Origin: Botryococcus braunii
Lineage: Eukaryota > Chlorophyta > Trebouxiophyceae
Direction of reading: 5' to 3'
Assembly: GCA_002005505.1 (NCBI GenBank)
Contig: MVGU01001275.1
Coordinates: forward strand, 85,001-149,000
Length of the DNA stretch: 64,000 nucleotides
Made by a program: the position numbers and the translations under genes. The stretch's first letter is position 1. Each line of letters begins with the position of its first letter. The notes beneath the pieces were generated by a model. The model made no database searches. It worked only from the letters and a program-made list of their open reading frames with translations, and was not told where the DNA came from. This document shows, piece by piece, positions 21,335-31,033 of this stretch.

Positions 21335-22028
21335 TGTTGAGTTCTGAACATTATTATTGAATGCCTTGTGCTTTAAGTGATCTTCATGTGTGCACTATTA
21401 GGATATGGGTCCATTGAGAACATAAGGTACCTTGAGACACGGCAGATTCTGGACGTTTTCGAACATAAGGTACAATCCTATCTAGATCACACGTTTGTCG
21501 GATGAACTCTTAAGGCTGCCCCACCGGAGTGAATACCAACTGGTTGTGAAAGATGCTGGGCATCACCAGATGCTAGTCTTGTCCGACAGTTGTGTGTGGC
21601 ACTCAGCAGACAGTCGTACGGACTGTAGCTGGAGTAACTTCGTCTATTGACGACCTGTCTGCTTTGTACAGGTACGGTGCGGCAGTGTGTGTTGTATCAT
21701 TGTTGCTATTGTGAGAGTGAACAAGCTTAGTGTACCCTGTAGTCACTCAAACAGATAAGGGACAGTGACTTCAGGGAGTATAGGCATGTACTTGAACGTA
21801 GCCGTCTAGAGCCTTATCTAGTGATTGCTTGATCGGTGCTTGTGTACAAGATAATGATGTAACGGAACTGGTTGTGAAAGATGCTGGGCATCACCAGATG
21901 CTAGTCTTGTCCGACAGTTGTGTGTGGCACTCAGCAGACAGTCGTACGGACTGTAGCTGGAGTAACTTCGTCTATTGACGACCTGTCTGCTTTGTACAGG
22001 GAAAGCCGATTGCCCATAACCTTTAACA
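21335..22028 (+). repeat. Copia 5' LTR
   Basis: 694 bp. A 135-bp block occurs twice inside it (21538-21672 and 21866-22000), separated by 193 bp. Two ATAAGGTAC motifs lie at 21422 and 21465. The 3' end reads TGCCCATAACCTTTAACA. Confidence 0.96.
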
Positions 22029-22042
22029 GGTTATGGGCCCAC
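22029..22042 (+). promoter_or_regulatory. Copia primer-binding site (half-tRNA initiator Met type)
   Basis: GGTTATGGGCCCAC starts at the first base after the LTR. It is complementary to GTGGGCCCATAACC, the anticodon stem-loop (CAU anticodon) of eukaryotic initiator tRNA-Met, rather than to a tRNA 3' end. Drosophila copia is known to prime with the 5' half of initiator tRNA-Met at such a site. The same 14 bases follow the LTR of the related element at 54014-54027 (minus strand), whereas the flanking leader is different. Confidence 0.85.
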
Positions 22043-22418
22043 GCCCTTCCAGCTGAGCCAAGTAAAAGCAGGAGTGAAGGTCGTCTACGGATGGGTCAGA
22101 CGTAAGCGTCAACAAAGGAGCTCGAGCATGGCGCAGCGGCGCAAGGGAACTCGAGTGTACCAGGACCATTATCTTACTCACAGTTTACCTTTCTGGGAAA
22201 TTCATAATTGAAGTTTTAGCTGTGCTTTATCATTCATAGACGTTGTCTAGAAGCACTGAGTGAGTCGGGCCGGACTCCGGCGCAAACTTCTGAGGGGAAC
22301 ATATCTGCTACTACTGTGCAAGACTGGCTGGTAAATTTCCATGACATGGAGGGAATTGTAGGGTATTGCTGCATTCCAGAAGTTTATGAGTAAGTTTGGC
22401 TGGTGAAGTGACAATAGT
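22043..22418 (+). other. Copia 5' leader
   Basis: About 375 nt between the PBS and the gag ATG. No conserved ORF. It contains AAGCGTCAACAAAGGAGCTCG and a T-rich patch. The packaging signal is presumably here, but I cannot point to it. Confidence 0.6.
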
Positions 22419-25400
22419 ATGACAAAAAGGGGCAAAGAAAAGGAAAGTAGCAGTGAAACAGCAATGTCTCAACCTGGAGAAGTCAGTGGGGCCACTCCAG
22501 GGCAGTCTATGACCGGGACACAATCAGCCACTGCAGAACCAAAGGTGGAGATTGACAAGGCAGCCTACATCCCCAATACCTCTAATCCAAAGATGACTGT
22601 CATGCTTGATGATGGAGGGCGCAATTTTGAATTTTGGTATGAAAATTTGGAGGCGTGCGCAAACACCAAGGGGGTCAGAGCGGCTTTGGAGAGGCCAATG
22701 CCAGGGTCGGTGGAGAACTCAGCCATCAAGCAGTGGCTGATCCAGTCAGTTCCAGTCATCTGGCATTCTCAGATCTCATGCCACAAAGCAGCGTTCGACT
22801 TCATCGCGTGGGTGAAGAACAGTCACACTGGAGGGAGCAACCAAGACATCAACCTTGAGTGGTACAAGGAAATGGAGCAGGGCATCAAGACAGGGGAGAC
22901 ACTCAAGGTCTACCTCTACAGAATGATGGATCTGGCTACAAGTCTCAGAAACAACGCGTTCATCCTCTTGGACCACAATGTTGGGGAGCTGATGGTGAAG
23001 GGCCTCCCTCCTGTGCTGAGGCTCGAGTCCCTGGAGGTTATGGCAACCGACAAGCCGCCATTGGAGCTGATTCAAAGAATCCTGCGCGCCGCAGCCAGCC
23101 GTGGGTACAAGGACCCACCTGCAGAGGGAACACCTCAGGCCATGGCAGCTGCAGCAGTGGCTGGTCCCTCTGGGGGGGTAGCTGGAGCGTCATCAAGCGC
23201 TGGAGCTGCACCAGGAGTGGGAGCAGTACCGGGAGTTGGAGCAGCACTACCAGCAAACGAACAGCCTCCCGCTGGCCCCTCTGCAACTACTTTTGGTGGC
23301 AGGGGGCGTGGACCTGGCAGGGCAAGAAGGCCCAGAGAGGAGCTTACATGCCACTTCTGCAAGGCAAAGGGCCACTTCATGACTGACTGCGGACCGCTCA
23401 GGCAGCTGCAGGCTCTGCATCAAAACATGCAAGCGGCAAGCGTTGGGCCTGCAGCTTACTGGGGTCAGGGAGGCCCACAGTCGTCTCCTCAAGCCTGGTG
23501 GGACCATGGATCTGGCCGGGGTGGCCCGCCTTCATCCGCTTCCAGCCCTGGACCTCCTTCAGCATATAACTATCCAACAAGTCAACACACGTTTCCGGGG
23601 TGGCATTTACCACCTCCACCCCCTCCTTCTGGTGAGGCGATGTTTATCTCTCTCAATGTGCTTGCCCCAACTTCGCATGGAGCTAGCAGCACATCTTGGT
23701 TAATAGATAGTGGTGCCTCTGTGCATATAGTCAATGATCTCTCATTGCTCCATAATCCAGTTATGCATAGACAGCCTCTTCCTCTGCACTTGGCAACCTC
23801 AGACGCCAAGGGAGGAATCATTGCATCTGGGTCTGTATGCCTTGTGAATGCAAGGCACGAAGTATTCTGGCTGCACAATGTGCAGTGTGTTCCTTCTGCG
23901 CATACCAACCTCATTTCAGTCACTGGTGCAATTCAGGATGGAGCATCTTTCCTGACTGACACTGCAGGTGGTTACACAGCCATGAAGGGACCTGAAGGGT
24001 GGTGTGGAGATATCACCCGCGCACGAGGTCTGTTTTTTTTGGAGTTTGTTAGTCCTGTCAGAGGGCAGCAAGTTGGCTGCAGACATATTGATCACATGGC
24101 TCAGGCGTCTCATCTTAGGAAAGGACACGTGTGTAGCGAGAGATCTCTGTGGCATGCTAGGTTAGGTCATCCTGGTGCCAGCAGCATGCAGAGGTTCTCC
24201 AAGGAAGATCTGGTTACAGGAATCAATATCTCCCTTGCTCCCTGCTCTGAGTGCCCCAAGCACTGTGAATCGTGTATACAAGGGAAACACTCCAGACCTC
24301 CTTTCCCTGTATCTTCCAGGCCTGCACATCACCCACTCGATAGAGTCCATGTGGATACTGTGGGTCCCATATCACCTCCTGCCATCACAGGTGAACGATA
24401 TTGGGTCACTGTAGTGGATGAAAGTTCACACCAAGTTGCCTCCCTGCCTGTGAAGTCAAAGGATTGCATCCCAAAGGCTGTGATAGACCTGCTCCGTTTT
24501 TGGCAGACCCAACGAGGCACGGTTGTGAAGTGTGTGAGGACTGACAGGGGTTCAGAGTTCCTGAACCAGCAATTCAAAGAGTTTTGTGCTCAGCAGGGCA
24601 CTAAGATGGAGTCCTCAGCGCCCTACACGCCTCAGCAGAATGGGGTGGCGGAGAGGATGAATAGGACCCTGAAGGAGCGAACAAGGACTCTGTTGGTCCA
24701 TGCTGCAGCAGACCCCTCCCTTTGGAAGGAGGCGCTTGAGACAGCTACCCTCCTCTACAATGTGGGTCCTACTTCAGGCAGGTCCCTGACCCCCATGGAA
24801 TTATTCTTTGGTGTCAAACCTGATGTGTCTGTGCTGCGCACGTTTGGCTGTGTAGCCCATGTGCACATTCCCAGTGGCCAAAGGTCTGTTTTTGGGCCCA
24901 AGACCATCCCTGGGATGTTTACTGGTTATTGTCCCCAGTCTAAAGCGTATCGTGTGTACGTGGGGAATGGAGTGTGGAAGGAGAGTAGGGACGTCAGCTT
25001 TATCGAGCACTTGAGGGGGGCTGAGAGAGTGGGTCTATCAAAGGTCCAGCCTGGGTCTGTCTATGATTCTAGGATATCACCCCCCCTTGGCAGTGAGAAT
25101 CTGGCAACGCCTCAAGCAATTCCCTCTGCTGCTCCACCCACGTTCTGGGATGAGGAGGATGACCATGGAGTGGAGACGCTTTCCACTGGGGCTCCTGGGA
25201 CCTCTGGACTTTGTGCTGGGGATCAGTCTGGAGACGGGACCACAGCAGCACATGACCAAGGAAACCCCACCAGCCTGGATTCTACTGTTGGGACCCCAGA
25301 ACCATCTCAGCACTCGTGGTCGGTGCTTGAGCATATGCAGAATCTGGCCAGGGGGGGTGTAGAAACTCAATCCCAGGTAGAAAAAATGCAGAAGGTACAA

Positions 25401-27632
25401 GAGGGGTTGCGAATGCAGGGGAAGTCACAAATTCCCCTTCCTCCAGGGACCACCCTTACAAGGGAGCAGCGTTATGTACAGCGCGTGGCTAGGAGAGAGC
25501 ATTCTGACATCCCATTGCATGCCCCTGACCCAGGTCAGGCAATTGTGAGTGAGCCAAACATGGTTGGTCTCCCTGATATGCAGGGGCAGGTTGAGACAGT
25601 CGAGGCTATGTTCGGTGCAGATGTAAGAGATGAGAGCAGTGGGTTAGACATGCCAGCAGTAGGGGAAGCTGGTGCCCAATCCCAGTCACTGGCTAGTCAT
25701 GCTTATGGTGTGCAGGCTGACATTGTAGGCGCAGCTCAGGCAAGTCTGGGTAGTGTGCCCAAGTGTGAGTCCAGGAGAGAGAGAGAGCTGCTGCTCCCCT
25801 CTGCATTGCGGAAGGTGCGAGAATGTAAGGGTGCTGCACATGAGTCCAGTAGTCAAGGAGAGAGAGAGAGACTTGAGAAGGAATCAGATAATCCCGGCAG
25901 TACTGCCCAGTCCCAGCATAAGGTACATAATGTACCTTATTCTGGCAACCAGGGAGAGAGAGAGAGAGAAGGGAACAGCATCAGTAAGGCTGACAGCCCT
26001 GCTGCACCACAGCATAAGGTACAGAGTGTACCTTCTGTCACGTTGGGAAAAGTTCACGTGCCCTCAAACTTGAGGGAAGCCCAGCGCTCACCTCAGTGGG
26101 AGTTTTGGCAGCAGGCAATGCAAGAGGAGATGGAGTCTTTAGACACCCATGAGGTTATGCAGTATGTGGAAAGACCCCATGGGCAGAAAGTTATCCCTGT
26201 TCATTGGATTTTTTCTACAAAAAACGATGCACATGGGAATGTCACTCGGTTTAAAGCAAGATTGGTTGCCCAGGGTTGCAGACAGATTCCTGGTATAGAT
26301 GTTGGTGAGGTTTTTGCACCTACCAGCAGCTATGGTGCTAGGAGAGCTGTGCTGGCAGTGGCTGCCACACAAAATCTTGAGATCCACCAAGTGGATATCA
26401 AGACAGCTTTTCTCAATGGGGAGTTGGAGGAAGAGGTCTATGTGACCCAACCACCAGGATTTGAGAATGGCAACACGAGAGTTGTGTGCAAGCTCAGGAA
26501 GGCACTCTACGGTCTTAAGCAAGCCCCACGGGCTTGGCACAAGACCTTGAGCGACAAGTTGAGCGTGATGGGGTATAGTGTGTGCAAGAGCGACGCTGGG
26601 GTATACATCAGGAGGGCCCCTGATGGTAATCTGTCGTTTATTCTTGTTTATGTCGATGATCTTCTCATAGTTGCCAGAGTGGTTGCAGAGATTGAGTGGG
26701 GGAAAGAGTTATTGAAGAAGGACTTCATCATCCATGATTTGGGAGAGGTGAATGATTTCCTGGGGTGTCAGGTCCTACGCAATAGAGTTCAGGGCACTAT
26801 TTCCATGAGTTGCACTCCCAAGATTGATGCTCTTGTGGAGAAGTTTGGCGTTGCTGATGATGGACGTGGGGTTGATACCCCCATGTCCAAGGACTTCGTG
26901 GCTAGCAGCAGACCCGAGTCCTCAGATGGTATGTCACATGGGGCTGGTACCCCTCTGCCACCTGGTCATCGATACTGCGAGTTAATTGGATCGTTACTGT
27001 ACATAGCCAATACGACCCGGCCTGACATTTCTCAGGCTGTTGGAGTGTTGTCAAGGTATAGAATGACACCCACTACCTCACACTGGAATGAGGCCATTCG
27101 AGTGCTGAAGTACTTGAGAGATACCAGAGAGTTAGCTCTTACTCTGGGTGGAAAGGGCCCTGAGCTAGAAGGCTATGTTGATGCCGACTATGCTGGGGAC
27201 CTGGACCACAGGTATTCCACCACTGGCTATGTTCTATCAGTCTATGGTAGTGCCGTGGTTTGGGGAAGCAAGAAGCAGAGCTCAGTTGCTACCTCAACTG
27301 TGCAAGCTGAGTTTATGGCAGCTGGCCATATTGTGAAGGAAGCCAACTGGCTAAGGGGCTTCTTGGAAGAGATAGGGGCTGCACCTTGGAGGGTCAAAAT
27401 TTTCTGTGACAACCAAGGATGCATTTCTAATTTACGGAACCCCCTGTATTCCAAATTCACAAAGCACGTTGCAGTAAGCTTCCACTACGCTAGGGAAGCT
27501 ATGGCACTTGGGCAGGTAGATATCCTCTATGTGGAATCTGCACGCAATGTGGCTGACATTATGACCAAGCCACTTGCCAAGCCCGTGTTTGTTGGTCATC
27601 GTGATTCACTAGGTTTGAGAAGATACACTTAA
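22419..27632 (+). CDS. Copia gag-pol polyprotein
   Basis: 1737 aa in one frame. The gag domain has the zinc knuckle CHFCKAKGHFMTDC (C-x2-C-x4-H-x4-C, near residue 310). The aspartic protease has WLIDSGASVHIV (about 427). The integrase has an H-H-C-C module (HARLGHPGASS ... CSECPKHCESC, about 575-625) and a DDE core (VDTVGPI, RTDRGSEFLNQQF, YTPQQNGVAERMNRTLKER). The RT has VHWIFSTKND, IHQVDIKTAFLNGELEEEVY and LVYVDDLLIV (about 1410). The RNase H has VDADYAGDLDHRYSTTGYV and ends with VADIMTKPL. The order IN before RT defines Ty1/copia. All catalytic residues that I checked are present. The linker between IN and RT (residues about 1110-1210) carries three GAGAGA microsatellite blocks translated as RERE and three ATAAGGTAC/GTACCTTAT words. 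Confidence 0.97.
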   Translation: MTKRGKEKESSSETAMSQPGEVSGATPGQSMTGTQSATAEPKVEIDKAAYIPNTSNPKMTVMLDDGGRNFEFWYENLEACANTKGVRAALERPMPGSVENSAIKQWLIQSVPVIWHSQISCHKAAFDFIAWVKNSHTGGSNQDINLEWYKEMEQGIKTGETLKVYLYRMMDLATSLRNNAFILLDHNVGELMVKGLPPVLRLESLEVMATDKPPLELIQRILRAAASRGYKDPPAEGTPQAMAAAAVAGPSGGVAGASSSAGAAPGVGAVPGVGAALPANEQPPAGPSATTFGGRGRGPGRARRPREELTCHFCKAKGHFMTDCGPLRQLQALHQNMQAASVGPAAYWGQGGPQSSPQAWWDHGSGRGGPPSSASSPGPPSAYNYPTSQHTFPGWHLPPPPPPSGEAMFISLNVLAPTSHGASSTSWLIDSGASVHIVNDLSLLHNPVMHRQPLPLHLATSDAKGGIIASGSVCLVNARHEVFWLHNVQCVPSAHTNLISVTGAIQDGASFLTDTAGGYTAMKGPEGWCGDITRARGLFFLEFVSPVRGQQVGCRHIDHMAQASHLRKGHVCSERSLWHARLGHPGASSMQRFSKEDLVTGINISLAPCSECPKHCESCIQGKHSRPPFPVSSRPAHHPLDRVHVDTVGPISPPAITGERYWVTVVDESSHQVASLPVKSKDCIPKAVIDLLRFWQTQRGTVVKCVRTDRGSEFLNQQFKEFCAQQGTKMESSAPYTPQQNGVAERMNRTLKERTRTLLVHAAADPSLWKEALETATLLYNVGPTSGRSLTPMELFFGVKPDVSVLRTFGCVAHVHIPSGQRSVFGPKTIPGMFTGYCPQSKAYRVYVGNGVWKESRDVSFIEHLRGAERVGLSKVQPGSVYDSRISPPLGSENLATPQAIPSAAPPTFWDEEDDHGVETLSTGAPGTSGLCAGDQSGDGTTAAHDQGNPTSLDSTVGTPEPSQHSWSVLEHMQNLARGGVETQSQVEKMQKVQEGLRMQGKSQIPLPPGTTLTREQRYVQRVARREHSDIPLHAPDPGQAIVSEPNMVGLPDMQGQVETVEAMFGADVRDESSGLDMPAVGEAGAQSQSLASHAYGVQADIVGAAQASLGSVPKCESRRERELLLPSALRKVRECKGAAHESSSQGERERLEKESDNPGSTAQSQHKVHNVPYSGNQGEREREGNSISKADSPAAPQHKVQSVPSVTLGKVHVPSNLREAQRSPQWEFWQQAMQEEMESLDTHEVMQYVERPHGQKVIPVHWIFSTKNDAHGNVTRFKARLVAQGCRQIPGIDVGEVFAPTSSYGARRAVLAVAATQNLEIHQVDIKTAFLNGELEEEVYVTQPPGFENGNTRVVCKLRKALYGLKQAPRAWHKTLSDKLSVMGYSVCKSDAGVYIRRAPDGNLSFILVYVDDLLIVARVVAEIEWGKELLKKDFIIHDLGEVNDFLGCQVLRNRVQGTISMSCTPKIDALVEKFGVADDGRGVDTPMSKDFVASSRPESSDGMSHGAGTPLPPGHRYCELIGSLLYIANTTRPDISQAVGVLSRYRMTPTTSHWNEAIRVLKYLRDTRELALTLGGKGPELEGYVDADYAGDLDHRYSTTGYVLSVYGSAVVWGSKKQSSVATSTVQAEFMAAGHIVKEANWLRGFLEEIGAAPWRVKIFCDNQGCISNLRNPLYSKFTKHVAVSFHYAREAMALGQVDILYVESARNVADIMTKPLAKPVFVGHRDSLGLRRYT

Positions 27633-27640
27633 AGCATGCA

Positions 27641-27652
27641 GGCAAGGGGAAG
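27641..27652 (+). promoter_or_regulatory. Copia polypurine tract
   Basis: GGCAAGGGGAAG immediately upstream of the 3' LTR TG. It would prime plus-strand synthesis. The same tract is present on the minus strand at 50547-50558 of the related element. Confidence 0.9.
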
Positions 27653-28346
27653 TGTTGAGTTCTGAACATTATTATTGAATGCCTTGTGCTTTAAGTGATC
27701 TTCATGTGTGCACTATTAGGATATGGGTCCATTGAGAACATAAGGTACCTTGAGACACGGCAGATTCTGGACGTTTTCGAACATAAGGTACAATCCTATC
27801 TAGATCACACGTTTGTCGGATGAACTCTTAAGGCTGCCCCACCGGAGTGAATACCAACTGGTTGTGAAAGATGCTGGGCATCACCAGATGCTAGTCTTGT
27901 CCGACAGTTGTGTGTGGCACTCAGCAGACAGTCGTACGGACTGTAGCTGGAGTAACTTCGTCTATTGACGACCTGTCTGCTTTGTACAGGTACGGTGCGG
28001 CAGTGTGTGTTGTATCATTGTTGCTATTGTGAGAGTGAACAAGCTTAGTGTACCCTGTAGTCACTCAAACAGATAAGGGACAGTGACTTCAGGGAGTATA
28101 GGCATGTACTTGAACGTAGCCGTCTAGAGCCTTATCTAGTGATTGCTTGATCGGTGCTTGTGTACAAGATAATGATGTAACGGAACTGGTTGTGAAAGAT
28201 GCTGGGCATCACCAGATGCTAGTCTTGTCCGACAGTTGTGTGTGGCACTCAGCAGACAGTCGTACGGACTGTAGCTGGAGTAACTTCGTCTATTGACGAC
28301 CTGTCTGCTTTGTACAGGGAAAGCCGATTGCCCATAACCTTTAACA
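27653..28346 (+). repeat. Copia 3' LTR
   Basis: 694 bp, with the same internal duplication as the 5' LTR. Preceded by the purine tract at 27641-27652. Confidence 0.96.
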
Positions 28347-28838
28347 GGTTGGCCTCGGGTGTGCCCCCCCCCTTTCTCCCTCGCAAGTTACCCCCCCACC
28401 CTTTAACCCTGGTGGCCTGCCCGCATCCTTGGCCCCCTGCCAGGCTTCCTGCGCTGTCACCGTCAGTTTCCCATACTGCCCCATATCCCTCGCTCTCTTC
28501 ATGACTGTGTGCTTGCGGTTGCAGGGGTCCCTGCTGCCCCTATCTGTTCCCACTCTGCACGTTCCGCTTGGCGCGACCATCTTCTTCAAGGCTATAGAGC
28601 TCAAGCACAACTTGCACCCAGAGGTGATGATCGTCACCCGCAGAGACGGCCCCTGTGCCCCATCCAACGCCTCCACACCTTGCTCGCCCAGTCTGCTGCC
28701 CTGGGTCACCCCGTCACCCAGTTCCTGTGTCGCCCTTGTCTGCACAAGGACATCCCAGGCGCAGCCTGCGGTGGTGTCTGGAGAGACTCACCCTCATTTT
28801 AAGCTGAAATTTACCAGTACCTCCATAGCCCTGCTGTG
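28347..28838 (+). pseudogene. Tyrosine recombinase, 3' part (degenerate)
   Basis: Continues the same gene after the second TSD copy as WLASG. A probable intron runs from about 28358 to 28524 (acceptor ggttgcag), followed by LLPLSVPTLHVPLGATIFFKA and a frame change near 28645-28670 into CPIQRLHTLLAQSAALGHP. The segment GETHPHFK near 28787 occupies the place of the usual H-x-x-R box (family form GETTHSFRR) but lacks the Arg. The stop is near 28838. The protein could not be active as read. Confidence 0.65.
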
Positions 28839-28954
28839 ACTGTGGCCTGCCGCAGGCTCCCGGGAGCTCCGGTCACCTAGGAGGATAAGACCCCCGGTAG
28901 CAGCGGTGCCGGATCGCCCCGCACGTGCCCTACAAGGTTGCCCATAGGCTCGCA

Positions 28955-31033
28955 CTAAAATGGTATGGTGCCTGACCATGCTAGCCTGTCTGCGGCTTCC
29001 TTTCCAGTATTCCAATGGGCTGGCCTCACAGGCGGCTCGAACCATATCAGACTGCAGGTCAGGTGGCACTGATAATCCCCATCCTTCAACATGCTGGGTG
29101 GGAATCGTGAACCCAGTACGAACATGTGTTTCCTAGGAGGAACCGTGGTTTCTGCCTTAACCGGCAGGTGCAGCAGCCAGTTTTTCCACCTGGCTGGCAT
29201 GTTGCAGACCACCAGGATGCAGTTTTTCCTCTCCTGTGCTATCTTGCCTATCACTTCCCTAACGCGCTCCCTTGGTGGGAAGACCCATACCAAGGGTGTA
29301 CCCTCTGCCGGGTCCAGAAGGCTCCATGGCATGACCAGGCCATCAGCTCCCATACCCTCTGCAGCAGGGTATTGTGTAAAGTACCTCCTAACCTGATGGA
29401 ACTTGTCCACTGTTCCCGCAAAACAATCCCCTGTGGGGAACCCCCAGTTGCCCCCTTCTGGTAAACGACTCATGCATATGTGCCTGTAAATCCCTCTATC
29501 CAGAGCAAAGTCCCCAGCATCATCACACCTAGACAGCAGGTCAGCCCTTTGAATTTCTGGCGTGTCCCTTGGCACCCACTGGGCCCTTACTTCTACCTCT
29601 GCCTTAGCTGCTTCCTCAAACATAAGCCTGAGCTCCATGAGGGTGTGTGCTTTCCCATTCATGCTGTTAACATTGGACACTGCCCCTTGGTTGTCACAAA
29701 ACAGCAGCAGCACTGCTCCCCGCAACTTGCCACTATTAGCTTTAATACAAGACCTTACCAATAAACATATATTTTTAACTTCCCTGTGGCAGGAAGACAA
29801 ATCCCCTCTGCTCATTTGCTCCTGCTCTTCCACAGTGAAACTTTCCTGCATGGGCTGCACCAGCAGCTCTTCTGAAAAACCCCCATACCCCCTAGCAGAG
29901 GCATCCCCATAGCACACATATACAGGCCCCTCCTGCCTCCAAGGTTTTCCTTTCTGATTCCTCAGAGCCCCCTCCCAGTACCCCAAATCTTCCTCAGACA
30001 ACTCTGCCAACTCCTCTGACAGGCTCTCACCCCACTCCTGGAGCCTCCCCATGGCTTGGAACAACCTCCTGGTGTACAAAGGGGCCAGTCGTACCGCAGG
30101 ACTGACACTCACTAGCAGGCCAGCCAGACTGGCCAAGTCCCTTTTTGTACTCCCTACTTTCCCCACCTGCCTGATTTGCTCTGTGATGTACTCTGCCTTA
30201 TCCTGAGGCACATAAAACGCCTGCTCCTCCAAATCCACCAACAAGCCCAAGTATTGACCCCTCCTTGTCGGGTCTGACACACACTTGCCCCTTGACAGAC
30301 AGAAACCCAGAAAGGTCAGCAGCAGTATCAGTGCCCTCATCCCCAGCCTCCCCTGCCTCTCACTGGCAGATATGAATATTGCATCGTCCACAAACGTGGT
30401 CATCCTGAGACCCCTTACCCTGAGGGGCCCATACACCTGGAGCATGAACCTGGTGTAGGTCCTGCAAGCCGACGATAACCCAAATGGCAAAACCGTGAAT
30501 ACATAAAACTTCCCCTGGAAACTCAGCCCCAGGTATTTTTGATCCTCCTGGTGCACCCTGAAGTGATGGTAGCCAGCCTTAAAGTCAGTCAGGCATAACC
30601 AGTCTCCAGGCCTTGCATACTGTGGTACGTCTGTCAACTTCTCATACGAGAAGCTCACATATTTGTCAAACAAATTGATGTACCGAGCATCCAGAATCAG
30701 GCGCAGCTTGCCCTTCCTGTTTGCTGCTACCCCCAACCCACTGCATACCTGTACCTTATCTTCAGCCACTTCACGTACTGCCCCTGTGTTAAGCAAATCC
30801 TCCAAGGACGTCTTCACAAACGCCTCATGCAGTTGCACAGACTTTCTATTAGCAAACTGCACTTTCCCAGGTTTGTCCCCTTGGAGCAACTCCCTGGCCC
30901 TCTGCCCTTGCCCAGCTACTGTGCCCTTCAACAGTTCCCACACCTGCTGTCTTCTTTGGCTATACCTAGGGTGGCCCTTCTGCGCTTCGGTGTCCACCCC
31001 TACCCATTCCACTTGACCCCGTGCCTGAGCCAC
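28955..31033 (-). CDS. Reverse transcriptase-RNase H-methyltransferase-like polyprotein of the kangaroo-like element
   Basis: 692 codons without a stop. The RT has RLILDARYINLF, WLCLTDFKAGYHHF, TVLPFGLSSACRTYTRFM and the catalytic FVDDAIF near residue 215. The RNase H has CYGDASARGYGGF (about 372), LFCDNQGAVSNVN and WVPRDTPEIQRADLLSR. The last 150 residues (FPTGDCFAGTVDKF ... GTPLVWVFPPRERVREVIGKI) resemble the DAM-like methyltransferase region of DIRS-order elements. This enzyme set copies the element RNA; insertion would be by the tyrosine recombinase rather than a DDE integrase. The frame does not begin with ATG (first listed codon GTG). It overlaps the upstream gag-like frame by about 34 nt in the -1 phase, so it is probably expressed by splicing or frameshifting. 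Confidence 0.88.
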   Translation of the reverse strand: MAQARGQVEWVGVDTEAQKGHPRYSQRRQQVWELLKGTVAGQGQRARELLQGDKPGKVQFANRKSVQLHEAFVKTSLEDLLNTGAVREVAEDKVQVCSGLGVAANRKGKLRLILDARYINLFDKYVSFSYEKLTDVPQYARPGDWLCLTDFKAGYHHFRVHQEDQKYLGLSFQGKFYVFTVLPFGLSSACRTYTRFMLQVYGPLRVRGLRMTTFVDDAIFISASERQGRLGMRALILLLTFLGFCLSRGKCVSDPTRRGQYLGLLVDLEEQAFYVPQDKAEYITEQIRQVGKVGSTKRDLASLAGLLVSVSPAVRLAPLYTRRLFQAMGRLQEWGESLSEELAELSEEDLGYWEGALRNQKGKPWRQEGPVYVCYGDASARGYGGFSEELLVQPMQESFTVEEQEQMSRGDLSSCHREVKNICLLVRSCIKANSGKLRGAVLLLFCDNQGAVSNVNSMNGKAHTLMELRLMFEEAAKAEVEVRAQWVPRDTPEIQRADLLSRCDDAGDFALDRGIYRHICMSRLPEGGNWGFPTGDCFAGTVDKFHQVRRYFTQYPAAEGMGADGLVMPWSLLDPAEGTPLVWVFPPRERVREVIGKIAQERKNCILVVCNMPARWKNWLLHLPVKAETTVPPRKHMFVLGSRFPPSMLKDGDYQCHLTCSLIWFEPPVRPAHWNTGKEAADRLAWSGTIPF

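Larger units (their letters stand above)
21335..28346 (+). mobile_element. Ty1/copia LTR retrotransposon, intact
   Basis: LTRs 21335-22028 and 27653-28346, both 694 bp and identical wherever I compared them. They start TGTTGA and end AACA. The target-site duplication GGTTG lies at 21330-21334 and 28347-28351. A PBS follows the 5' LTR directly and a polypurine tract precedes the 3' LTR. One uninterrupted 1737-codon gag-pol ORF lies in the order GAG-PR-IN-RT-RH. Identical LTRs plus an open ORF mean a very recent, possibly active copy. It landed in the tyrosine recombinase gene of the kangaroo-like element. Confidence 0.97.

Noticed and set aside
28429..28839. A 136-codon plus-strand frame as an independent gene
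   Set aside because: Better explained as the 3' part of the tyrosine recombinase (PLGATIFFKA, then the QRLHTLLAQSAALGHP frame).
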